This document shows, piece after piece, positions 1-11,500 of a DNA stretch of 64,000 bases. The notes under the pieces are model-generated. The model saw only the letters and a program-made list of their open reading frames with translations, searched no databases and was not told the origin of the DNA. This DNA is from Hydractinia symbiolongicarpus. Its lineage: Eukaryota > Cnidaria > Hydrozoa > Anthoathecata > Hydractiniidae. Each line of letters starts with the position of its first letter. Within the stretch, counting starts at the first letter, position 1. The stretch lies in assembly GCF_029227915.1 (NCBI RefSeq), contig NC_079875.1:14071001-14135000 (forward strand). The letters run 5' to 3'. A program made the translations under genes and the position numbers.

Positions 1-136
1 GCTCAGCAAAATCTTCATACGAATCACATTTGTCATTTTTCATATAGGGAACAAGGACACTTTTTAAAAAAATTCGTGGATATTTAAATGGTGGGAACCC
101 TGAAATGTCTCCCTAGTATAAAAAGGTAAGTCTTAC

Positions 137-3100
137 TGAGGTGTGGCTGATCTGTAGCTGTAACTATCCGATCCGTTTTTGCGTTGATGAAGGTGTGGAC
201 ATCTAAAAGAAAAAGCAGGAAAGCTTAAATGCATGCGTACGTTTTTTTACCAAGTAGCCTAAAATATACTAATACGTCTAGCCTTGGTGTAAATGCCAAT
301 AGAAATATCTCGCCCTTAATAAGCAAAAAAAAATCATTTAGACATTAAAATTTAGAAAAAAACTACAACTGATTCATTAACAACACTAATTGAAATAACC
401 GCTTACTTAAATCATTAAATGTTGTAAAATTTAATACATAAATGGAATGACCCAAATATCACTTTTTAGGAGCTATTTCACCTTAATATTCTTTTTGTTA
501 TCCAATTACTCTTAAAAAAATTCAACTGAAATAGAAAGATTCTTTGTCACAACGTAGAGAACAAATTTCACCGCAAATTTTACCGCAAATTAGTTGTAAG
601 CAACATACAGTCAAGACTATTGCGTTGAAACTTCGACAACAATTGAAATGAATGACTCCATAAACAAATATCCTGACCAGCTGTTAGAATGAGCATTGGT
701 TCGAACAACACCACACTAAAACGCTAAACAGATAAAATTACAAAAAAAAAGTAAGTTGCACTTTACAGCCCCGCCCCCCACGCCCCCTTGGCCTTTTGCT
801 AAAACTGGTCTAAATTTCGGTTATAATAATAACTGTACTTCAAATGTGAGCTTATCAATCCCAATATACACATTTGTACTAAAAACTCTTGGCATACTAG
901 TATTAAATTCTTTTTGCTTACGGGGGTGGTTCGCATGATAAACAATTTTAGCAAAACCATGAAGAGTATCATGCGACTCTGTAACCTTTTAAAGTCTTTT
1001 TTTCACAGCAATAAGAAAAAAAATTCAGACTACAGATTGTAGCAAAACTCGTCACAAGAGTGTATCAAAGAAAAAAAATTTTCAGCGCTTTTTTTTTCGA
1101 ATCAACCAGGTTAGTACTAAATTTAGCAGTCCCTATATTACCTTAACAGGACTTTGATGTTCTTTAATCACTTTTCTACACTGACCATTCGTCAACTCCC
1201 ACACCTCAAATATAAACATTCAAAAGCAAATTAAAATCAAGAAAAGACATTGCAGCCAGTGGGTAGCATTGAAAAATGTATAGAATGATCAAAATTTGTT
1301 GCTTGGTACTATAAGGTGTCAAATACGTCAGCAGGACTAAACGTCCTGACCTCCCTGCATAACCTATCCTACTACCTTATTTATACCACCAGAATATGAA
1401 ATAATAAATCATTTCACCAATACCTCAAAGGAAAAAGGAGAATAATGCATTAGCTTAAATTAATAACAGGGATATAAAAACTTTTGTGAGTGGGACAACT
1501 TACTATATCATATTTTCGCGTATGTAATTAATTTCCCTGTTATTAAAAACCTTTAAAATTCTGAAACGCGAAATATTTTGCAAAAAACAACTCTCAAAAG
1601 TTTATGATGACAAGAGAAACGAAGAATAATGTGGTGAAAATCATAACAAAACATGGAAAAAATATTACACAATCAGATTGACTTACTCGAATTGTTTGAT
1701 CAGAGGAGGCAGTCACAATAACATCACAAAAACTTTTCTGCTCGTCCAAATAATTCTCGATGAGGATTGCAGAACTTATCGCACGTGTGTGACCAACCAA
1801 CTCACATAGTATGTCACCAGTCTTAAGAAATTAAATAATTATCGACTGATGGCCTTGTGGTAGAGCGTTCCCCACCAGTGCGAAGGGTCTTGGGTTCAAA
1901 CCCCGACCTAGTCATGCTAGAGACTACAAAAGTGTGAATCGATCCTATCTGCTTTACGTTCAGCATGAGAATAGGATTGACATCTAAGGTGGTTGTCTAG
2001 TTGAGCGGTTGTTGTGCTTCAAATGGGAGCTTTTAATGCACTAGGACCCCCTTCACACGACCTTATAGAAACTGAAGAGGCTATCCTGGGTAAATAACAG
2101 TAGTAATAATAACTTCCAAACGACAATGACAATGAAGTTTTATCCACAACCTTTATCGCCCACTACCAGTTTGGTTATATACAGTCTTTTCAATTCACTT
2201 GGAATTGTACACACAAGTTTTGGCGCTATCCTTACAATTTCCACTCATGTTGAGATATTTTTGTCCTGTAGTTTTTTTAAAAGCTAAAAGATTCTGACAA
2301 GTTTAACCCTTGAAATAGATCTAAACAAGGGGGTTTAAAAAAACATGATCAAAACCATTAGAATCACTAGTTAATTTATGATTGCCAAGTCAAAGAAGAA
2401 CCCTATGGCTTCTCACAGACTTGCAGACGTGCAGTCTAAGTTTCAATAGATAAGAATTTTTTTCCACAAGTTTTCAGTTATTTAAAGGTTTTCAGGTCTC
2501 CTGGAAAATGCTATACCTGTGAACCTTAGCAAATATTGATCCGACTATTTTCCAACTATGCAAGCGTGTTAAATTATACTAAATTTTGTTTATTGATTCA
2601 TACATCTTGAAGTTTCTTACAAATAGCACAAAAGTATTTTTAGGTACATGAATATGAAAATGACTAAGCCAATATGCTCCTCTATAAACAAATGGGCACC
2701 TAAACAACTTTAAAAAGGACCAAGACTATCCTGTTAATGTAATTTGATAAATATATTGTAAAACAAAAAAATTAGCGTAAAAATCGCTGATATCAGCAAT
2801 TTCGGGATGGCATCATTATATATTGACTTTTTTGTTGCAAGGCATTAAAATTTGATCTAAATGGTCTGTGAAAGAATGCCAAACAGCTGCAACTCAAAAT
2901 TATCTATCAACATCGGGACAATAGCATTCGACAACAGTGTTGTTTTCATGGCAACTTCCAAATGGGACTTCAAAACGTTTTTACGAAAACGTTGGCAAAT
3001 AAAACAATGTGAAAAGTTTTTGTCCTATAGGAGTTTTAGGGGTTAGAAAAGAAGCAAAGTAAAGGATCTCATATCATGCTATGTTCTTATCAATTTCAAG

Positions 3101-4973
3101 AAAATTCGACCTGGATTCATGTTATTTTTTTTTCGACCATTTGACATGCTAGGATACATTTTCTAGCATATGTTTGCATTAAAAACAGTTCAACTGGCGC
3201 TTTAGACCAAAACTGTCACTTTAACAGTCATACAACATATGACATTGACACTGACAGTTGACAAAAGGAGCAAGTTGGAGGATTAAACGTATAAAACAAC
3301 TGCTATACATAGAAGATGCAGTTAGTTGACATGTCAACCAAAATTACTGAAACAAAACAACAACATATCATTGATTAAAAAAACACATCAAAGTTTACCT
3401 CACAATCCCAAACAATTCCTTTTTTATCATGGCTAGTCGACAAAACTCTGAAAAAAATAGATTCGTAAATTTTTGAAGGGTTTACTTGCAGGCTTTTTAC
3501 ATTAGCCTAAACTCCTTTACCTCTACCTTTTCTTATTGTGCCCCTTTATACATGACAATACAATACAAACACGACAAAATTAAATTTCTTGCTACAGAAA
3601 TAGTGATTTTATATCAATACTAAAATGTAACTTTCTCTGTCTGTCTATGCATTAGCCCCTTTCTGTTTTTTCCTGATCATGCACATCAATAGTCTAAGGT
3701 TCTTTCTTTGTAAGTCTTTTTTGATGTTGTCAGTCCATCTCCATCTAGGGCGTCCTTGGGATGCTATCTGGTATTTATTGGTATTTAGCAGTTCAAAAGA
3801 TCGAATGGTAGTTCAAAAAATCAAATAGTTGGCTGCAACTGTTTGCAGGCCTCGCAACAACTGACTAATCATATCATCATGATAACAGAAGTTGGGTATT
3901 ATTTTATCATAATCTTAATGAATTATAAGAGTTGTTGTTTCAGTTCGGGGGTGCAAAGTATTTTGACAGCAGAGAATTTGACATATCCACTAATAAAAGC
4001 TTCCACAACAGATGGATTTTTTACTGGCACTGTTCCTACAAACAGCACAAGGGAACTTTCTTGTTTCTTTCCTTGCTCTACAATCAGTGTGGGTCTGTTA
4101 GACTTTAGCCTATCTTTCTAGGTGGTGACTTTTTGTTATATCTTTTATTGTGTCAGCAGGAAGTACAAGGTCATCAACAGTTTCCAGCGACAACCAGTCC
4201 TAAATTCTCTGGATAGAGCTTCAAGAACTATAATGAATACCAGGACACTAATTACGGACCCTCAGTGGGCACTAATTACGGACCCTTAGTGGACACTAAC
4301 TTAAACTTTAATGTTAAAGATAAAGCTTAGTTTGCCATTTACTCTGACCTTGTACAAGACTGATTAATTATTCTTTCACTCCTAGTTTCCGCAAGGCCCA
4401 GCACTCTTCACTTGGTATCTCTAGGTCTACAAACATGTCTGAAACATTATGTTGTCCTTTTTTCCAATTGGATAATCGGAATGTCCCAAAGAACTCATAA
4501 CTAGTTTTGACAAATTCAGACTAAAACACATCAAAAAAATGTATACACAAGTTTACCTATTTTCGTCAATTTTTATAATGGAATGTATAACATCCGTGTG
4601 ACCATTCAAAATCTGAATTTCGTTAAAACGATTACGCGGCTGGTCATCTTCTATTTCTGGAACATTTCTCTAAAGGAACATCATTGGCTAGCAGTAGAAA
4701 AAATACTTAGCCTGCTGAAAAACAGCTTAGCATGCAATGCAAACAGAAAAAATGTTCACCTTTAAAAAAAAGCTATGTTCAGACCATATTTGCTGTTATA
4801 GAGTCTCTTGTTTGAACAGTGCTTATCTTTACAGGAAATATAGCAGATTAGCAAACAAATGGTAACTAATGTTTTTTAGCTTGACTTTAAATTAGACAAT
4901 TATATAATACCCTTACCTCATCACGCTTTTTTTTCTCAACACTGGAACCACCGCCAAAAAGACTGCGAAACAT
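137..4973 (-). CDS. WDR41: WDR41, WD40-repeat protein (5' seven exons; partial)
   Basis: WDR41 is a WD40 propeller that with C9orf72 and SMCR8 forms a Rab-GAP/lysosome-linked complex in animals (established knowledge). Seven coding exons read on the minus strand: 4917-4973, 4557-4669, 3399-3447, 1687-1821, 1142-1204, 609-723, 137-202. All have AG/GT borders and the codon phases agree across every junction, giving 199 residues. The start MFRSLFGGG resembles the WDR41 N-terminus. WD signatures are visible: ILNGHTDVIHS, TSHDKKGIVWDCE, LVGHTRAIS followed by VTASSDQTIRVWE, and LTAGQDICLW. The family is about 460 residues, so the C-terminal half lies beyond the left edge. The next gene upstream (5579-13194) is on the same strand, 605 bp away. 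The gene assignment is strong; exon 137-202 is the least certain. Confidence 0.85.
1843..2112 (+). mobile_element. tRNA-derived SINE, full-length copy
   Basis: The head looks like a tRNA with an A-box-like TGGCCTTGTGGTAGAGCG and a B-box GGTTCAAACCCC, spaced as in a tRNA gene. A non-tRNA body follows and a short TAATAATAA tail ends it. It lies in a WDR41 intron. The body (roughly 1970-2100) is clearly related to 40368-40550, including a shared CTGGGTAAATAA near the 3' end, which shows a dispersed family. It is not a functional tRNA gene. Confidence 0.75.
3688..4262 (-). mobile_element. Decayed non-LTR (LINE) reverse transcriptase fragment
   Basis: On the minus strand two pieces of a LINE reverse transcriptase are readable in broken frames: ALSREFRTGC followed after a frameshift by VDDLVLPADT (the catalytic-site region, around 4130-4240), and near 3690-3780 GRPRWRWTDNIKKDLQRK, typical of the C-terminal end of such polyproteins. 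Stops and frameshifts separate them. At 4238-4297 a short direct repeat (CACTAATTACGGACCC) occurs twice. It sits in a WDR41 intron, same strand as the gene. Confidence 0.7.
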
Positions 4974-5578
4974 GGTGACGATGAGTCATCACCAAATTTA
5001 GATTTTCACTTTTATATTTTATGTTGACACTAAAACCATAATTTACATGCCATATGTGTATAATAACCAATAATAAAAAACAGACGGAGACATGTTTAAA
5101 GAAGTACAAATTCTGCTAAACAATGGTAGTAGCTTTTTGTTACATAATAAATAAATAAAATTGATCTAGGTTTAAAAAACAAAACAGCTGATCAAGAAAA
5201 AGAATTTAAAAAAAAAAATGATCTTCTTCATAACATAATAAATTAGTTTGTCTATATTTTTATTTCCACAATTTGTGAACTACAGATTAGGCTCACAGGT
5301 CTTCTTTTACTTCAACCTGGGGTTGCAAGAACAAAGTAGAGTATCAACGCAACAGACAGTTTGCCTCTAAATTGAGTGTTTTGCAGTTGCAAAGAAGTAA
5401 AAACTGATACATTGTTATATTGTCAATTTTAGGAATAATAAATTATTACAATTTGAAGAGAAATAAGTTATAAAATTTAATTAACAACAAAAAGAAATGT
5501 GGAGCCATACATGTCCCTTTGCCATAAACATGAATTAAAAAAAAATAGGAACACAAATAAAATAAAACACACAAAATT
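4974..5578. other. Intergenic, WDR41 5' flank / BRF2-like 3' flank
   Basis: A 605-bp AT-rich spacer between two genes transcribed in the same (minus) direction. It must hold the WDR41 promoter and the BRF2-like 3' end. No conserved motif or ORF is recognised. Confidence 0.6.
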
Positions 5579-8500
5579 TTAATCTTTGTTCAGTTCCTTC
5601 AATGATTCAACATCTTTTAAATACAAAGATGATTCATTGTCACTCATTTCCTCTAACTCTTCATCATCTGATACAGTGCTGTCTAAATATTTCTGCACCA
5701 ATGAAAGTGAATCGTTATTCATAACTTCTTCCAACGTACCTCCCTTCATGAGTAATTCTCTCAATAGTTCTAACTGTCCAAACATAAATTGGCATCCGCT
5801 GACAACAAGATGGCCACCATCCAGAACTTCAACCAAGTGTTGTTCATTTGAGTCATTATTTGTATTTAAAAGTTCATCGAGCAACATATTCCTAAACATG
5901 CTAGTTTGAACCCAGTTGTGTGAAGTTTCCAAAGTCAAAGGGTGTTTAAGGATACACTTTGATAAAGCCCTCAGAAGAGTTAACTTCATTTCTGAACGCA
6001 CTTCAAAATCAGGATAGTCACAATCTTTGACATTGTCACTTTCTACACTCAAATCAGCATGCTCCAAAAGCTCCTTTAATATACTTGGAACATGTTTGCA
6101 AGTTGTCACATTACCAAGCTTACATGGCAAGTCCTTCATTATTGCAAACAATCTCGTTTGGATATTTTTCATTACTTTTCTGACCATTCGCACATGTGCG
6201 CAACCATGTTCACAAACTTTAGTAAGGTTAATGGTACGAAAGCGAAAACTAGCCCTGTCACCAGCTTTAGTTTTTCGGCTTGTCAAACTACTGCAGGCAT
6301 ACTGCGCAGCCAGAATAGTCACAGCACAAGCCACATGAGAGACATACAGCTTTGATGCTTTATTTTCCCACTCTTGATCATGTACAACATTAGCTAAGTG
6401 AAGAGCAACAGGCTCTGCTTTTTGTACCAATGAAGGATTTGATTCTTTGAAAACAACCTTGACTAATTCAGAAACCTCATTTCTGATCATTTCCTTTAAA
6501 TCTACATCGAAATGATCAGGAAGAGTAAAAAGTTCTCTTATATACTGAATAGCTTTTCCAAAAGTAGGATACCAAACATGGGCTTTCCCAAGAAACCTTC
6601 GTGAAATCATTGGAAGATTATTTTTCCGGTACAACAAAAACAACAACGCTAAAATCATCTTATGTTTGTTGCGATAATGTTTCGACTTAATATCATCCCA
6701 TAACTTTGGAAGTAACAGTTCTGCTTCTCTTATGATATTAGTTGGTGTTTCCAGAACAAGTGTGCAATGGTTAAATAAAGTTTTAAATATTGCATAGGCA
6801 CGACCCTTGTAATCATTTCCAAACTTTGCAAATGTGCTAGCCAATGTTTGCTGTCCGTCCTCACCAACAAGATAGTTTGTATCTAAAACAAGGTAATTAC
6901 ATTGGTATAGTACCTTACTTTATTTTAAGCAGTTTGTACAGAAATAAGACAAGAGCCTGCAGGTATACACTGCTTAAAATTGGTAAATTTAGTATATATT
7001 AATTTAAGCCCATCTCCACTCACAGTTTAAAAATATTCTTATAGCAATTTTTTTTGTACCTAGAAATGATACCTGCCATACTGCTCCTAGTACCAAAAGC
7101 AAATTATTTCAATATATGCTTAATGTGATTGCAAAGATATAAATAGATTACTAGAATAGCAATCAACACAAATAAAAATATTTTTGCCAGGATTGTGTTA
7201 TAAGGAGAGTGTGGGAATAGCAGTCAAGGTAAAAAATTAAATTGCAAAAGTGAAGTAAGTTTAGGTAAGTATGTGATATGGTATGCAGTTGTATTATTGT
7301 ATGTGTTTTATCCCACAGGTACTATTTTATTCATTAAGAGGCTTGATAGAAGCCAGAAAAATAAAAACATGAAAAAAAATCAATAGTCTTTCCTAACAAA
7401 ACATACTCGTCGTTTTTAAAATGGCTATTATGATTAGTTAGTGGTCCAATTATAGTATATGCTCCCTCATCCCAACCCTGCAAAGGAAATGCATAATTTT
7501 GAACCTCCTTGAAATCTCCCACCCTTTTGAAATTATTTTTCACTTTCTTGGCATTTCCCTCTTTCTCAGAAATGTTCCATCCTTAAACTTTTGATAAAGC
7601 ACCCAAGTCTCAGCAGAAACATCACACTGCTATGCTCGGATGAGGCATGTGAAGCATGAACCAAAATGAATAGAATCAGTTGCAAATTAAAAAAGAGTTC
7701 AAGATGACAAACTTGGACTTGAATGTATGCAATTATTATTACTATTATTATTAAAACTGCATAGAATAGGAAGCATTTCAATAATACTCAATAACAGTAT
7801 TATGGCAATATGAATATGAGTTGGACAGTGCAGTCTATGTAAAGTTTAGAGTTTTATCATTAAATAAGTTATGTACAGTGATGATCCTTCTACCTTACCT
7901 TTAATAAAGGTCATACTCCACCTTTTAAAATTAATTTTCCCTTTCCATGAAATTCCCCCTTTATAGACCACTTCAACCCCTTGCAAAGACGAAAGGGGAG
8001 TTCCAAACTATAAAATGTTTTACAACATATTTTATTTTTTACAACATCTGCCAAAATAGATATTAATTTTTTAGGCACTGCTGTTTGGTATTTCCCAGAA
8101 AGAGCCAAAATATGCTTATTTTGCTAAAGAAGTATTGTATAGCTTAAAACCAGAGGTTGGAATATGTGTTATTCTTTGACTATTTCAAGTGTTTTTACTG
8201 GCTACTGGTAGAGCTAGCTCTGGTTAGCTGGCTAGCCAGAGAAACTTCAGTTTCAAGGATAATCTTGCAACAAACATCAGTCAATCTAACCATAGCTTTA
8301 AGTACCTTCATTGTTTTCTTTCTTTTTTTTAATTTAGTGAATAAACTTAACTTTTACTTTGTTTCAATATCACCATGTGCAAATTTTCTTTAAAACTGAA
8401 ATCAATCCTTAGCAAATCTTTTTTTAATTTTTATCGAAGATACTGTGTTTAATACGTAAAGGTTAATTGCATTATTTTAAAGCTGACACTGCTGAATTGC

Positions 8501-11500
8501 GATCTAACCCACCTTTACCTGATTTACTCAGCTAATTAGATAAACCTCTATATATTTGGTCATATATGCTTTTGAATACAATGGCAATTTTAATAATGCT
8601 TATGCGCAATCGTATAATTTATAGCCTATTTTGTATTTAATTTATAATTGTACAATCAAATTTATTTGTTCTAAACCATCAAAATGTGATTAAATTAGAG
8701 TAGATCTTTTTAGCTACATCACAAGATGCAACTCATTACACGATGTTATTAAAACAGAGAGGCGTGTAATGGCTAGCGCTACACATATGTGAGATTGATT
8801 TTTAAGAATGTAAAACTTAGGTGAAACACAAAAAAAGTTAGTTGCTCTTATATTGCACACACAGAAAGGTCAAATACTGCTGTTTATGTTGAAAATAGGC
8901 ACTCTTGCCGCAAGAACATTCTAGAACCTTGTGTACTATCTAGAAATATAAGGGACATTGGAGAATATTCCAGAAATAAGATAACTATACTAGAAACTAC
9001 TAATAGTAAATATAGAACATCTGGAATATACTAGAACATTCTAAAGTATCTTATCTTTAATATATAAATAGGAGAACGTCTTGTAAATTTTAGAGTCATA
9101 GAGTCATAAAGTTATTGGAGCAGTCGAAGCAACTCTGCAAATATATAAAGTTTACATTTCAACAGGTTATGGGCCCAGTCTATGCCCAAGAAGATTGAAT
9201 ATTTACAGAAATAATATTCAAGAAGAAGAAGCCATCTTGTGTGTCCGACGAGTTTGTTTTGATTTTGGTTTGGATTGGTGTAAAGTTCGCACGAAAAATC
9301 ATATTGCTGAAACCTGAAACGGATTATCCGGATTAGTTGAATACGGAACAAATGGCGATGGAAAGCACCAAAGTATTGATAAAACCATTGAATGGAACAA
9401 ACTATGCTACCTGGAAGGTACAGTGTAGAATGGCGTTAATCAAAGATGGACTTTGGGGAATTGTTGATGGAAGAGAAAATGCTCCAACTGAAGAGAGAGA
9501 AATTCCGAAATTTAATTTGCGTAGAGATCGTGCGTTAGCAACGATTGTTTTGTCGGTGGAACCAACGCTGTTATACCTGCTTGGACCAGATCCAGAAGAT
9601 CCTACTGAGGTTTGGAAGAAGTTGGCAGACCAGTTCCAAAAGAAGACATGGAGTAATAAATTGACACTACGCAGGAAGTTGTATGACTTGAAGTTGAAAG
9701 ATGAGCAATCTGTTCAAAAGCACGTTAAAGCTTTGACAGAAATTTTCGATGAACTTGCAATTATTGGAGACCCGTTGGATGATGAAAGTAAAGTTGTTCA
9801 TTTGTTAGCAAGCTTACCAGACTCGTATGATATGCTAGTTACAGCTCTGGAGGCTAGTGCTGAAGTACCGAAGCTTGAAGTCGTAACTGAACGATTGTTA
9901 CACGAGGAAAGCAAGCGGAAAGATAAGGACACTTTGGAAACGAATGTCAAAGCAATGACATTGAATCATGGAAAGCCAAGAAAGGGACCCAGATGTTATC
10001 ACTGTGGAAAGATTGGTCATGTGAAACGATATTGCAAAGAATTAACGAAGAAGTTCGAGAGACAGACTCCTTCGACGTACGGTAAAAATCGAATGAAGCC
10101 GCAAAATGTGTGTACGGCTGAAGAAGAAGAAGATGATGACGAAGAAATCATCAGTTTAGTTGCTGAAAATACTTTGGCAGTCAAAGGAAAAAGTAACTGG
10201 ATAGTTGATTCAGGCGCAACATGTCACATGTGTAACGAAGAGGAATTGTTCGAAGAAATTTCGTCCCTTGAAATACCACAAGATATCACTGTCGGTGATG
10301 GATATTCAGTACAAGCAATTGGAAAAGGAACAGTAACCTTGGAAATGAACATTTCAGAAAACAGAAACGTTGTATGCAAGTTATCTGATGTCTTATTTGT
10401 ACCACAACTTTCGTACAATTTACTTAGTGTATCAAAAGCTGCAACAAATGGAAAGAAGTTTCAGTTTGAAGATTTCAAATGTGACATCGTGGATGCGAAA
10501 CACGGAATCATTGGTACAGCAACAAAGCATGGCAACCTTTACCATCTCAACTGTAATGGATTGAGAAATAAGAAGAATCACACAGTTATGAAATGTGATA
10601 ATAACGCTACAACAAAGGAAGAAATTTGGCATAGAAGATACGGTCATCTCGGTGTGCAGAATCTTAAACGATTGGCAAGGGACAAACTTGTTAAAGGGTT
10701 TGATTATGATGCAACAAAGAAACCGACATTTTGTGAACCGTGCATTGATGGGAAACAAAGCAAAATACCGTTTCCGAAGACAGGAGGAGATCGATCGAAA
10801 AATCTCCTTGGTATAATCCATAGCGACGTTTGTGGAAAGATAGAAACAAAATCACTTAGTGGTGCAGAATATTTTGTTACATTCATTGACGATAAATCAA
10901 GATACGTATGGGTATATGTCATGAAACACAAAAGTGAAGTGTTTGAGAATTTTAAAGAATGGAAAGCAACTGTGGAAAAATCGACTGGAATTCAGATAAA
11001 AATGTTTAGAACTGACAATGGTGGAGAATATACATCCAAAGAGTTCGAAGACTATTTGAAGAAAGAAGGTATTCATCATGAGTTGACAATTCCGAAAACA
11101 CCGCAACAAAATGGAGTTGCAGAGAGGATGAACAGAACACTCATGGAATCTGTAAGATCAATGTTAGCAGATTCAAAGTTACCAAAACGATTTCGGGCCG
11201 AAGCCTTGGCTACAGCAACGTACCTTCGTAACCGATGTCCAACGACAGCAGTTAAAGGGAAGACACCCTTTGAAGTATTAACTGGAAAGAAACCAAATGT
11301 CGAAAATCTACGAATTTTCGGATGTGATGCGTATGATCACGTACCAAAAGATGAAAGAAAGAAACTTGATTCAAAAACCAAGAAGAGTGTATTTCTTGGA
11401 TACGGTGATGGAATCAAGGGATATCGTCTATATGACAACGACAAGAAGAGAGTCTTTTACAGCCGAAATGTGACATTCAATGAAATCTGTGGTGAATTGA

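Noticed and set aside
1845-1920. tRNA gene
   Set aside because: A and B boxes are present but the flanking body and A/T-rich tail are those of a SINE and the stem pairing is incomplete.
7334-7543. 69-codon open frame with [13 protein letters not shown]
   Set aside because: No recognised homology, no splice context to the BRF2-like exons, and the two known exons already join in phase.
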